DNA from: Gnetum montanum
Lineage: Eukaryota > Streptophyta > Gnetopsida > Gnetales > Gnetaceae
Direction: 5' to 3'
Assembly: GCA_015680685.1 (NCBI GenBank)
Contig: MNCI01021461.1
Location: 467,256 to 531,255 of the forward strand
DNA length: 64,000 nt
In this document: piece by piece, positions 47,240-58,500 of the stretch
Layout of the letters: each line of letters starts with the position of its first letter
Position numbering within the stretch: position 1 is the first letter of the stretch
Translations under genes and position numbers: made by a program
The notes under the pieces: generated by a model
The model's database searches: none
What the model was told of the DNA's origin: nothing
Seen by the model: only the letters and a program-made list of their open reading frames with translations

Positions 47240-48290
47240 CACAAACCCCTCCATGAAGCCCCGAAAACAACCACAGAGGCGATTGAACCCGAAATTGAAA
47301 CAAATAGTAAAAGAAGAGATAGAACAGCTCCTCAAGGCTGGGTTCATATATCCCATTGCTGATAGTGAATGGGTTAGTCCTCTAGTAATCGTGCCTAAGA
47401 AGGGAGGCAAATGGAGGATGTGTATAGATTTTAGGCTACTGAACATGGTAACATTCAAGGATCATTTCCCATTGTCGTTCGTTAACCAAGTCTTAGACAC
47501 TACAACAAGGCATCACTATATTAGTTTTCTAGATGGGTATAGTGGATATAATCAAATATGAATAGCACTAGAAGATCAAGCCAAAACAATGTTCACCAGT
47601 CCCTGGGAAACGTTTGCATATAAACAAATGTCATTTGGCTTGTGCAATGCTCCTGCCACATTTCAACATTTAGTTCTAAGCATATTTGAATAGTAGATAG
47701 GGAATGAAGTGGAAGTATTTATGAACAACTTCTCCACTTATGGGACAAGCTTTGATCAAGCCCTAGATCGATTAGAGAAAGTGCTAAAATGATGTGTAGA
47801 ATTAACAAAGAAGGATGCACCATTCAAATGGACCAGGGAATGTGAATGAGCATTCCAAACTCTAAAACAAAGGCTTGTGAAAACTCCCATTCTACAAGCC
47901 CTTGACTAGTCCAAACCATTCCATATAATGACCAACGCATCTAATTATGCCTTAGGAGCCATACTGACATAGTTAGATGAACAAAAATGCCCTTATTACA
48001 TCCATTGTGCAAGTAACAATATCACCGATGCACAACTCAACTACACAACTACAGAAAAAGAATTAATGTTTGTAGTGTTTGCACTAGACAAATTTAGGCA
48101 CTATGTGTTAGGCTATAAAGTGTACATTCATATGGATCATAGTGCAATTAGGTTCCTCATGAACAAGCCAATAGTTAGCCCTTGTATTATACGTTGGTTG
48201 GTAACCCTTCAGGAGTTCTACCTAACAATTGTAGACCGAAAGGGCACCGAGAACGTAGTTGCAGATCACTTATCTCAGTTGCACTAGGAC
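47240..48290 (+). pseudogene. Reverse transcriptase and RNase H of element C
   Basis: RT reads KEEIEQLLKAGFIYPIADSE, WVSPLVIVPKKGGKWRMCID, FVNQVLDTTTRHHYISFLDG, YSGYNQI, then FTSPWETFAYKQMSFGLCNA. The catalytic M-D-D is replaced by M-N-N (47721-47729). A deletion removes much of the connection. RNase H has TNASNYALGAIL (first Asp changed to Asn), TEKELMFVVFALDKF, VYIHMDHSAIRFL and ENVVADHLSQLH (later acidic residues kept). Several stops and frame changes occur. It is inactive. Confidence 0.8.
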
Positions 48291-48559
48291 AACAAAGAGG
48301 ACGAATATGCCATATTTGATCATTTTCTTGATGAAACCCTCTTTGCTAGTGTAGTGAATAACCAACCCATGGGCATGAATTGCTATAGTAGCATTCTCAC
48401 TTATCTCCTTTCCCAACAAACACCACAGGGGTTGGACTTTAGGAAGAAGCAACAGTTTCTTTAAAAAACCAAGTACTTCATGGAGATTAGAGGATAGCTT
48501 TACAAAGTCTATCCTAATGGCTTGGTTCGATGGTGTGTACCCGATGTGGACCAACTAAG

Positions 48560-49601
48560 AGTTCTCCAGGATGCTCATGAGGGTCCTTGTGGGGGCCATT
48601 ATGCAGGGAGATGAACGACTATCAAGATCTTGCTTGCAGGATATTACTGGCCAATACTATTTTGAGACGCCCATCATTTTGTCCAATCCTGTGAACGCTG
48701 TCAACGTGATGGTGGAATGACTGCTAGAATGGAGGGTTCGCAACAATGGATTCAACACTTGGAACCCTTTGACATTTGGGGAATAAACTTTATGGGGCCC
48801 ATTACACCAATGTCCAATGGAAAAGCTTATATGATTGTTGTTGTTGACTACCTAACAAAATGGGCCGAAGCAGCTACTATAACAGACTGCACATCGTCTA
48901 CAGCTACATGATTTGTACAACAACAAGTCATTAATAGGTTTGGTGTGCCGCATGCACTTATCTCTAATAACGGAATGCATTTCACGGGTGCAACCTTTTG
49001 AAAATTAATGCAATGCTTAGAGGTTGAACATAAATTCACTACACCTTATCACCCCCAAGCTAATGGCCAAGTTGATGTCACTAATCGGGAGATTGCTAGA
49101 ATATTAACAAGGAGAATTAGCAAATATAGGTGAGATTGGAGCACTAAACTGAATGATGCTCTCTAGGCATACCGCTCCATTTGGAAACTCCCTACAAGCT
49201 ACTTTCCCTATGAGTTAGTGTACGGGAAACTCCCAAAACTTCCAATTCAAACTGAACTCCGTACATTGTCCATAGCATGTTACCTCCACCTTGACCTTGA
49301 TCTAGCACAAAAACAAAGATTGACAACTTTAAATGTGCTAGACAAGAATCGATTGATTACCCTGTCATCAAACGAGTTACACAAGGCACATAACAAGCAA
49401 CGTCATGACTTAAGAATTCGAAAGGTTAAGTACCAGCCAGGAGATAAGGTCCTTCATTGGAACCCCACACATGTACCACAACGCATGAAATTTCAAACAT
49501 TATGGGAAGGACCTTACATTATTCATGCAACCTTCCCCTCAAGAGCCATGACAATATACAAGCCTGAAAGCCCTGATAAGAGATTACTAGTCAATGTGTA
49601 A
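48560..49601 (+). pseudogene. Integrase of element C
   Basis: Zinc-binding region AHEGPCGGHYAGR then CERCQRD. Core domain FDIWGINFMGPITPMSNGKA, VVDYLTKWAEA, GVPHALISNNGMHFTGATF and YHPQANGQVDVTNREIA. All three catalytic positions are changed (D to N at 48786, D to N at 48966, E to D at 49074). The C-terminal part 49218-49601 is open for 127 codons, with GDKVLHWNPTHVPQRMKFQT and LWEGPYIIHATFPSRAMTIY. Several stops lie upstream. Element D retains the three acidic residues. Confidence 0.82.
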
Positions 49602-51072
49602 CAAAAAAAACCCTTCCATGAACTAAGAATAGCCAGTGCAAATTACACCTCTGATAGCGGATGACCTCACTCGTTATTTCGAATCTCTCCATTTCAATTC
49701 AGTCATGGAGGAGATGGCCACCTATGCTAATCATTTGAGGCCCTCAGTTCTTTTAAGTTTTTGTTTTACACATTTTTTTTACAAATTTCTTTAACTCTTC
49801 TTGTTTTTGTTTTACAGCATTGTTATACTTTTTCATTTCTTTGTGTGTGTGTGTGTGTGTGTTATCCATTTCATTAAGTTTGTCATTTAATAAGTGCTCC
49901 AAAGATGGTATGAACTGTACTCCATTGATTTCTCATGTTTGGTTTTTACCTTTAAGTTATGATGTTAATACTAAGGTATGGTTCTTTTGATATAGTAGGC
50001 NNNNNNNNNNNNNNNNNNNNNNNNNNNTGGGAATTCAAAGCACATCCCTTAGATGAAATAATCATTTGGGCTACAAGCACTGGTTATGGAACTAGAAATA
50101 TGTTCCCTCTAACTAAGGCTCTTCCTCGCTTCCTACTTTCTCCTCCCTTGTTTCGTCGGAATGGTGGTGGCTCTTTGAGGGATGCATTCTTGTTACTTCA
50201 AGTGGATTGATTGGCCGAATGCATTAATGTGAAGTCACTGGATGTGGTTTGTTTGAAGTTGGATTTGGAATGGGATCTACTAGGTCACATTAATCATTAA
50301 ATACACAAGGGGTTGTACACCACCTTGTTCTTGAGACTCCATTCCATTCTCTTCTCTCCATCATTCTTCCTCCATTGTTCACCTCATTGCCAGTTGTATC
50401 ATTAGTGTATATTTTGGTTGATGCATTATTTTCATTTTGGTGAATTCTTGTGGTTAAGACTTTAACTCTTATTCCAAATGACATTTCCAAAGTCTACAGA
50501 CTCTTTGAATGTGGGTTTGTCAGGGCATTAAGGGCATTAGCCTGCTTTGGGGAGGATCCACTGGCATTCTTATTTGGTGCACCAGTTAAATTCTTTCCCT
50601 TAACATTTTTGCAATAAACTCTATTTTGTTTATTTCCATCTTGACATCCATTTCATTGACGCTATAGTTGTCTCTTTTTCTCCATCTTACTTGGTCCTTT
50701 CTTTTTCTTTTTCTCCATTCTCTTGCTACTGGAGGTTCGCTCTTAGTCATGGGGGTCCTGACCTAATTTTTTTGATTTTCTCCTAACCCCTACACATTTG
50801 GTAGTCAACATTAGTATATCTCCATATCCATATCATCCATGTCACAACTTAGCTAATGGACCTTACACCGAAGCAAGGTATCAATTGCATCATGATTCAT
50901 TTACCCTTGCTAATATAAGACTGTGTTGTGTGTGTAGATGGTAATCATGCAACAACGGATTGGATCTAGAGGGAACACTTGGAATGCATCAATGCTAAAG
51001 TAGTTATGCAAGGAGCAAGATCGATGGCACGCTTATGGATGGACAACGAAAGGTGCAATCTTAGAATGAAGT
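49602..51072 (+). other. Noncoding 3' region of element C with gap
   Basis: It contains a (TG)10 microsatellite at 49842-49861, a 27-bp gap at 50001-50027, and the shared block GGGCATTAGCCTGCTTTGGG (50529) also present in element B (reverse complement, ~9590-9610). No 3' ORF of the A/A2/D type is visible. The U3 of the 3' LTR is not found before 51073. Confidence 0.5.
50001..50027. other. Assembly gap (27 N)
   Basis: Undetermined bases in the 3' region of element C. Confidence 1.
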
Positions 51073-51668
51073 AGTGAACAGATCTTTATTCGAGCAATTT
51101 TGTACCTAAGCACACAATTGTGTACAACAATAAAGACAAACTTTTGGATAAACCTTGCAGTGCATGGACTAAGCTAAATAGTACTTTAATTATTGTTAAT
51201 TGTTAAATGCTTTCTTAAGGACTTAATCTCTCTCAACCCTCAACTCTCATAGTTAAGTGCATTCAGTACGACTGCTTTGAGCACGTGCGTTACGCTTGGT
51301 AATCCCAGTAACGAATAGCGTTTGGTAACCCAGTAGCGTTGCATTGGTTCAGGGTGTGAAATGGCAAGTGGGAATGGATACTGATGCTAGGATAATTAAG
51401 GCTTAGTTAGTTAAAGTTAGTTACTTACTATCTTCACCCTTGTCCCTCTTAGCATAGGTGATAAAAACATAAAAGATATAAAAATCACATGCCTCAAGCT
51501 TACTTAACCATACAATCATGACAAATACAAGTAAGCTTGGAAAGACACCGATTAATTAACCTTAGGTGTTCCATAAGGTGTGTAGGCACTTAGTCTGTGG
51601 AGTTCAACCAGATCGCATGTGTAACGCTCGTATTCATATGGTTGAGTGTAGGGGTACCTTGCCACTCA
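51073..51668 (+). repeat. 3' LTR of element C, R-U5 part only
   Basis: GTGAACAGATCTTTATTCGA to CCTTGCCACTCA. It is colinear with 42971-43578 but lacks U3 and TATA. The upstream 70 bp shows no match to the 5' LTR. The last three bases of the TCATCA terminus are missing at the junction with D. Confidence 0.75.
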
Positions 51669-52432
51669 ATAGTATGGTTAAGTGTAATTGAGGTATATGA
51701 TTTTTATCATTTTATGTTTTATGTTCTTTGGTGCTTAAATAAAGAGATGAAGTAATTTAATGACTAATTTAATTTAACTAACTAACTAGTCTCTAGCTAA
51801 TCCTAACATACGCATCCAATTCCACTTTCCGTACACATCCTAAACCCACGTATCCACTACTGGGTTACTAAGCATTACGCTACTAGGTACACTAAGCAAT
51901 ATTGCTACTAGGATTACCAAGCGAATATATGTAATGCTCAAAGCAGTTGTACTTATGTATTTAATTTATCTAGCTTATCTCACTTAATTAGCTTAATTAC
52001 TAAAAAACATTAAATAAATAACTGAAAGCATTAAATGCATAAGTAAAAATCTAAACTATCCAAAATGCTACAAGGTTTATCAAGAAGCTTGTCTTTATTG
52101 TCGTACACACTATCATGCTCAAGTACAACAATGCTTGAATAAACATCCATACACTCAATGACTCCTATTTCAGGCACTTGAGAAAATATTCTAACTTTCA
52201 AATGTAAAAACTGCAAGAGTTTGGCTGCTATTATGAATTGGATGCCTATAAGCTAGAAGCTTGTATTTATAGTTTTTGCCACAGAATTGTGTCGATGGGG
52301 CCTTGTCAATGTAGCAAATGCTACGTCGACATGGCCTCATCAACGGGGAAACACCACATAAATGGGGTCTTGTCAAAGGGGGTTTGTCAACACGACACTT
52401 TAACGCTCAACGTGACACTTTAATGCTCATCA
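51669..52432 (-). repeat. Right LTR of element D, second piece
   Basis: It continues the D LTR after the C insertion: GTATGGTTAAGTG, then GGATTACCAAGCGAATATAT, a minus TATAAATA at 52271-52264, and a U3 with GTCAAC/GTCGACATGG motifs, ending GCTCATCA at 52432. Confidence 0.72.
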
Positions 52433-54690
52433 ACTACATATATAAATTTTCTTCTTTAAGCAGAATTAGAAACACCCATGTTAAGAGACTAGAAGAGAAA
52501 ATCCTATGATAAACTATCTCATTCATAAAGAATAGCTTGTTTAGATGCAAATTTTCCAAAAGCTAAGAAGAAGCAAAATTTTTACATCTTATAGTTATGA
52601 TTTAGCTAACTATTTTCTAAAAATATTTGGTAGATTTCTATTCTATAGTAACTACTATATTTCATACAAGTTATAATTCTTTGCTTTGAAGCATTTCCAA
52701 AGATAAAATGGTAACAAAAGTAAAGTTATTGGTAAAGGATAGGTTGAGTAGCAATAATCATATGCATGCCCATGACTTCAATTTTTTTTTATATGTTTCT
52801 ATCTATGCATTTTCTATTAGGATTCATCTACTATCTTTGCACTTTCCATTAAGATTCCTGTACTATTTAAGAGAGATGCATTTGTAAATCACTTGTGAAT
52901 TTACAAGTGAAATTTTGGTTTTGTTATGATGATAGTTAATGCTAAATAAACTTTTATTGATGGTATAAAAGTTTAACTTTGGAAAACAAAACATGTATCA
53001 AAATTGCTACATGATGTTAAAAGTGTCATAGAGCATTAATACCATCATTTGATCATAAATGGTATCTCCTAACTAGGATAAGCTAGAATGTGGGTGTCCT
53101 CATGCAGATGGATTACTTGGATTCATTTCTTTGTGACCAAGGAAAAGCAATAAGCTTGTTCACAAAGTTGTAAATTGTGATTTTTTTTTCACATAAAGTG
53201 AATCATGATCAAGAGTATTATTAGGAACATGGTAAATCTCTTTTAATATGAGTTGTAGAGAAGTCAAATTTTTATCACCTAAGTGGTTGATATCTTAGGT
53301 CATTTTGAAATGTGTAAGAGTTATTAGTTTGACTCTAGAGGTGGAGATGGATGGATGGAATAAATGGAAAGAGATAAGTTAGAAAAGTATTATAGTATGT
53401 TTATAAGATGGAAGAGTAGTATTGTTATCCTTAGATATATGAGTAACAATATCTTAGTTATCTTAGCTATTAATGTTAGATAGAAAGGAGGTTCTAAATT
53501 TATTGTTTACTTACATGTATGGAATTTGTTATGTGGGTACATGAGTCTAACTTAGATCTATGGGAGCTTCAAGCCATTTTAAGTGCACCACTTGATTGAT
53601 GTTTTATCTTTCCAATGGGAAGGCATTTGGTATAGGAACATTTAAAGTGCATAAATAGAGTAGCATCAATGTTATTCCATCAACACTATGGAATAACATT
53701 GACATCCTATGGTTTTTCCTATAAATATTCACATGGGTAAAAGGATTCATACACTATTTTGGTTTCACCTTGGCTAGATTTTGCTAGTTTATTTTTTGTA
53801 AAGTTTGAGAAAGAAGCAAGAAATTGTGAATAAGTAAAACCATGTAGATGTAATTTGTTTGGAAATGTAATAAAGAATATTAATTCTTTTATTCTATTAT
53901 CTTTCATTACCCTTTCCTATAAATTGTGATTATTGATTTGTTTGAAGAATTAAGATGTCACCATTTCCTAGATCTTGGATTTGTGGCTATGAATTGTTTT
54001 TCTTTATAGCTATACATCCTATTTAGTAATACCATAGCATATTCATGTATTTATAATAGTTATGCTAAGCCAATGAGGCACTTCTTATAAGATTAGAGCA
54101 TGTGGCTTGTACTCTGCAAGTCATATGTTCAATTCTAAGGGCCATGTTAAGACATGTGCCTCTTAAGAATATAATAAAAATATATATTCAAGAACAATAA
54201 CCTTAGGTAGATAGTTGACCATAGCAAGACATCATTAGATCCTTCACCTACCTTAATGCTCAATGCATCATCAAGAATCCTAAAGAGTTTTTTGTTTGAA
54301 AACCACCAACCTTATCAACAAAACGCATCTTTACCGGTAGCATTCTTTGAATATCATTACACATTAATTTCATGTATAGTCACATTTAGTCGTGGTAGGA
54401 AAGTATGCGTCTCAGTTAATTAACTAAAAGATTGTATTTTAGTTTTTTATTGAATACTTTTTTTCAGTGAATTTCCATTAGTTTTACACGGCCATAAACT
54501 AGCCTTCTATGAAAATGCTTCAATCGTAACCCACGCAAACGAAAAGACGAAACAAAAACTGACACGAACAAACATAGCACACGCTAACACACACGGAGAC
54601 AGATCGAGCAAAGTTACTGCGCGGGCCTTCTTCAATCTCTTACGCGTGAAGGCCACGGGCAGCGCGCGTCGCTTCGCTTAACGTAAGCTT
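52433..54690. other. Intergenic region, no gene recognised
   Basis: AT-rich sequence between element D and the first intact DUF247 gene. No open frame above ~65 codons and no repeat termini seen apart from the dispersed repeat at 54080-54290. Confidence 0.5.
54080..54290. repeat. Dispersed repeat, possible tRNA-derived SINE
   Basis: Partner of 2930-3160. TTAGAGCATGTGGCTTGTAC, then CAAGTCATATGTTCAATTCT resembles a tRNA-like head with a B-box-like GTTCAATTC. The downstream segment TAGATAGTTGACCATAGC is shared with the partner. Low-confidence classification. Confidence 0.35.
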
Positions 54691-56322
54691 TCAGCCACCC
54701 TTGCACTTGCTCAGCGCGCAGAATGTCTGAATGGCGTCGCCGGCAACCAGAAGAATCCCCACCAACAATGCAACAGCGGTCCAGGGGCGACGGAAATGCT
54801 TCTCCCAGAACTCCTTTAACATCCCCCGCAGCTTGCTCTTGTAGAAATTCTTAATCAACACCTCCTGAAGTTCCGCCTTGAGCTGCGAGGGCGGTTCCAG
54901 GCGGCCCGAGAAGAAGGGGCGGCACATGTCGTCCCACATTTTGGTGATATCGGAGTCCTTGAGCATGATGCTGTCGCGGACCATCACACGGGCGTTGCGC
55001 AACAGCTTAACATCGTCAGGCGTATCCACCAGGCAGTCCATTAACTGCACGTAACTCGTCACCGGCCTGTCCTTGGCGGCCGCGTCGTTGAACTCAAGCG
55101 CCATCAAGTTGCGCAGCAGCACCTCCGTGTACACATGTGACATGCTCACGCGGGGCAGGTACAGCGTGGCCGAATGCTTGTCCAGGTAGATGCCCCTCCC
55201 GCCTTGCGTGAAGGAGCGGAAGCGGACGCCCGCCTTGTACAGCGATTCGGCGTTGTAGACATCCACAAAGTCGTGGTCGCCGCGTTTCACGGGGTGGCGG
55301 ATGAACAGACCCATCACTGCCGCCGTCATGTCGTCCGCCCGGAACTGCAGCCAGCGTAGCCACCCACGGTTTCCTGCATGTTGCTCGGCGGCGCCCACGG
55401 TGAGAAGCTCCGCCAGCTGCTGCTTCAGCATGCCCAGCAGGTGATGCGAATTCGGCGTGCGAGTAACCTCTTGGGCCTGATCCAACGCAATCGGCGACAA
55501 CTTCGTGACGGCCTGGCTCAGCATCTTGTCCAGCGATGTGTAACGGTTGATGAACTGGCCCTGCCCCTGCCCCTGCCCCTGCTTGGCCTTCATGACGGCA
55601 TCCCTGTTCTGGCTGGCTAACTTGAATGCTTTTTCCGCCTCGTCTGAGGCCTCCTTCGCCGCCGTGCGCGCCTCGTTTTCGGTGCCCACGGTGAAGGCCT
55701 CGTTGGCTGCCTTGAAGGCCTTTTTGGCAGTCGTGAAGACCTCGTTCGCCACCGTGAAGGCCTTATTAGCGGCGGTGAAGACGTTGTTGGCGGCGGTGAG
55801 GGCGTCGTTCTCGTTAGCGAGCGTGAATGCCTTCTTGGCTGCCATGAAAGCCATCTCCACCACGTCCAGTGGCAGCTGGTTCTCCAGCATCACTATGTCG
55901 CACTTGAGTCCGCCCTCGACGTACTCAAAACCACGGAACTCGCCGAAGCCGGGGGACCCCTTTTGGATGAGGTAGTCGAGGAAGCAGAGCAGGAAGAGAG
56001 AGTCCATGGCCATGGTTTCCGGCTGGGCATCCCCGTTAAAAGAGTAGAAGGCTTCCATTTCTGAGAGCATTTCGTTCTCGGACAAGCCCTCTTTCAACTG
56101 TTTGAGCACATCGCAGCCGATTGATTGGGCGCACAGGATTTTCAAGTGGCGGCCGAGCATTAGATGGCTCAGACGGCGTTGGTGCAACGGCCCCAGCGAG
56201 AGCAGCTTCGGGTCGTAGGCATCGGGTTTGGACTCTCGCAACGGCTCCGCCACGTTGTCCAGCGTGTACGCTGCGGGCTCTGCATATTGTAGTTGGCAGG
56301 CGCGCTCGAAGTCCTCCTTCAT
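54691..56322 (-). CDS. DUF247 family protein, copy 1 (543 aa)
   Basis: Single-exon plant DUF247 (PF03140) protein; molecular function unknown. Blocks in family order: VAEPLRESKPDAYDPKLLSL (24-43), AMDSLFLLCFLDYLI (105-119), CDIVMLENQLPLDVV (141-155), ESLYKAGVRFRSF (359-371), ATLYLPRVSMSHVYTEVLLR (385-404), VTSYVQLMDCLVDTPDDVKL (421-440), then a C-terminal membrane segment PWTAVALLVGILLVAGDAIQ (513-532) and a short tail CKGG. That predicts a protein anchored by its C-terminus. Residues ~157-246 are an Ala-rich repeat insert (AANKAFTVANEVF-like units) followed by (GQ)n at 249-256, absent from copy 2. The ATG has A at -3. GC is far higher than in the surroundings. The family includes the grass S-locus DUF247 genes, but nothing here indicates that role. 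Confidence 0.92.
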   Translation of the reverse strand: MKEDFERACQLQYAEPAAYTLDNVAEPLRESKPDAYDPKLLSLGPLHQRRLSHLMLGRHLKILCAQSIGCDVLKQLKEGLSENEMLSEMEAFYSFNGDAQPETMAMDSLFLLCFLDYLIQKGSPGFGEFRGFEYVEGGLKCDIVMLENQLPLDVVEMAFMAAKKAFTLANENDALTAANNVFTAANKAFTVANEVFTTAKKAFKAANEAFTVGTENEARTAAKEASDEAEKAFKLASQNRDAVMKAKQGQGQGQGQFINRYTSLDKMLSQAVTKLSPIALDQAQEVTRTPNSHHLLGMLKQQLAELLTVGAAEQHAGNRGWLRWLQFRADDMTAAVMGLFIRHPVKRGDHDFVDVYNAESLYKAGVRFRSFTQGGRGIYLDKHSATLYLPRVSMSHVYTEVLLRNLMALEFNDAAAKDRPVTSYVQLMDCLVDTPDDVKLLRNARVMVRDSIMLKDSDITKMWDDMCRPFFSGRLEPPSQLKAELQEVLIKNFYKSKLRGMLKEFWEKHFRRPWTAVALLVGILLVAGDAIQTFCALSKCKGG

Positions 56323-56650
56323 GGTCGCCTTGAATCCTGTCGTTTCTGTGTCTTGCTATGCTAGTCGCTAAGTGGTTTTGAAGTTTGATCTTTGCCTGAA
56401 AGGATTGCGGTAGAGTTCTATCGACGCATTTGTAATGAACCTAAGCTGGCGGATGCTGCGTGGCTTGTTCCAATCCGCGCAAGGGCCGCTTTTTCGAAGT
56501 TTCGAACAGTCGGTGGGACGGGTACTTGCACCAATTTAACTTCATAAGCAAAGCGAATAGGAAAGCAAATCATTATAAATTAGTCGCTGCCTCAAGATAG
56601 CACGAACAAGCAAACACATAATTGTTTTAAATTTTAATAAACCCTTCCAA

Positions 56651-56852
56651 TTGTTCAATCTTCCGATGAAACTGGTGCCGTCCTGCTTCTTTTTCTTTTA
56701 CCTTTCACTGTGTTTTGCTCATATGCTGCCTCTTTCTAAGGTTGTACTTTATTGTTCAATCTTCCGACGAAACTCGGTGCCGTCGTGCTTCTTTCCCTTT
56801 TACCTTTCACTGTGTTTTGCTCATATGCTGCCTCTTTCTAAGGTTGTACTTT
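56651..56852. repeat. 101-bp tandem duplication upstream of DUF247 copy 1
   Basis: TTGTTCAATCTTCCGATGAA and onward is repeated with a period of 101 bp (56651 and 56752). The units differ at only a few positions. It lies 330-530 bp upstream of the ATG and includes the TTTCACTGTGTT block conserved in front of copy 2, so it may duplicate a promoter-proximal element. Confidence 0.92.
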
Positions 56853-57996
56853 ATTTTACAGTTGTAGCGGTCCTTCCATTCACTAAAGGATTGGAAATGA
56901 ATGACGCTGTTGCGGAATATTTCCGCAGAGCGTGGAAAGATTAGGTTCTGATTTCCTCGAAGCATGCCAGTAGTTTATTCGGCTGACCCATGGCTGTGTA
57001 CCACTCACGCCGCTCTTTTAGTTTTAAAAGGCTGAGAAGCAGCGGCAAAGAATTTAGACAGCGACAAACAGGGAATTTTCTGCCTATTTTCTGCCTTTGC
57101 TTTTTCCCTCTTGGACTTGGTGCTGGGAACGAGGAGACAACATTATTGGAGGTTTGGAAAGAAAGTAAAACATTCTCATGTTTTTTTCAAACCGCAAGGC
57201 TCATGTTTTTTTGAAAGAGAAACAATCACAAGCCTCAAGTTCAAGAAACACTAATATTTATCGCTGTCAATTAGAGTTTAAGTTATTAGATTAAGTTTAA
57301 TGTTGAATTAAAAGCTATTCTGACGATCTATTCTTTGTAATCTGAACTTTGTTAAAGCAAAGTACCAATCCAGAGTGTTTTTTAAACTAAAGATAACTAT
57401 TTTTTTTATCACTGCTTAATAAAATCATCATCTGCTTTGTGCATCGATGTTTCCTTAAACAATTTTTTTTAGCATGTAAAATTTTGTGTTATTTTTCTAT
57501 TCTATTTTTCAACGTTTATCGTTTTTTCATTTTCTTTATTCTTCCGTTTGGATGGTTTTCTCCTCAAAAAATTTATGTTTTGCTATAAGAAAAGGCTAAA
57601 CAGCAACATCTAACAATCAAAAGATATCCATATATACTGTGCCCAACCGGTTGTGGCAGTGAACAGTAGTGTCTTTTATATGATAAGATCAGCATCTGCA
57701 TTTGGTCAGGTAGCAGTCGATCACAATAAACTGCCACTTAAGTATACAAATAGACAATTATTGTGCAAAAAATTGTTGAAATGTAACTGATCCAATGCAT
57801 TCACAGGGGACTCGAACAAAAATAGTAAAATTAGTTTCAGCGTATCCATGTTCTTAAAAAATTCAAACATTTTATTGCACCGCATATACTAGCAATCCAA
57901 TGGATCCATACGGTTTAGACAGAAGTATAAATAGGTTTAGTATATCCCCTTTTCTTTTTTGAAAAACGCTTTTAGTGCACTGCATACAACAGCAGT

Positions 57997-58114
57997 GTAC
58001 GTGGGCTCTGTATCTGCTAATCTTCTATGATTCAATTTGAGCTGACAACCGAAAAGTTCGTGTACATGGGCCCGGTATCTGCTAATCTTCTAGCTGACAG
58101 CCGAAAAATTCATT
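57997..58114. repeat. 65-bp tandem duplication, two diverged copies
   Basis: GTACGTGGGCTCTGTATCTG at 57997 and GTACATGGGCCCGGTATCTG at 58062, each followed by CTAATCTTCT and GAGCTGACAACCGAAAAGTT or its variant. Confidence 0.8.
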
Positions 58115-58500
58115 TGGTTCTCCGCCTGTTTTACAAGTTTCCTATCACACTTACTTTGGAGTTTTCTATGATCCTTGTCCCTACTTCCTGGATGCCTTTT
58201 TCCGGTGGCTCCAACCTCTCACGGTGCTGCAATGATTGTTTAGTGTTTTACTCTAAATGGAATCCGTTTTGCCATTTCCTTGCTGTTGGGAGGGTTAAAC
58301 AGGGCTAATCAACATATCATTACAGGCAGAGCATCCACTCGGTCGATAAAAGTTAATATTCCGTGTGCCAGTGACCTGCTAGCATTAGATGCTTCATATC
58401 AGATAATTAAGGATGAGCTAAAAAGCTGTAGAAATATCAATGAGATTAGGATTTGCTAGAATACCAGACAATTGAAACGAGCCGTTACCAGACTTTTGAA

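Larger units (their letters stand above)
42750..51668 (+). mobile_element. Element C: Athila-like gypsy element, most complete pol
   Basis: 8.9 kb, plus strand. 5' LTR, tRNA-Asp primer site, gag with zinc knuckle, protease, RT, RNase H, integrase, noncoding region with a 27-bp gap, and a 3' LTR lacking its U3. It sits in the right LTR of D. No target duplication is visible because both C termini are imperfect at the junctions. The domain order and the FLDGYSGYNQI and DIWGINFMGP motifs fit Athila. Catalytic residues in RT and integrase are mutated, so it is dead. Confidence 0.8.
15727..52432 (-). mobile_element. Element D: Athila-like gypsy element opened by nested insertions
   Basis: The minus-strand element runs from the left LTR (15727-16594) to the right LTR, which is split into 42589-42749 and 51669-52432. 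Subtracting F, the insert at ~36.8-38.3 kb and C leaves about 11 kb in the order LTR, tRNA-Asp primer site, gag, protease, RT, RNase H, integrase, untranslated region, 3' ORF, polypurine tract (minus CATGGAGGTA at 16604-16595), LTR. The flanking sites ATATA on the left and ACATATATA a few bases past the right end are not a clean target duplication. Joining the pieces rests on LTR homology and on the 3' ORF reading into F from both sides. Confidence 0.75.

Noticed and set aside
55547-55975. 142-codon Ala/Ser-rich frame opposite DUF247 copy 1
   Set aside because: Complement of the Ala/Lys repeat insert of copy 1; it has no independent support.
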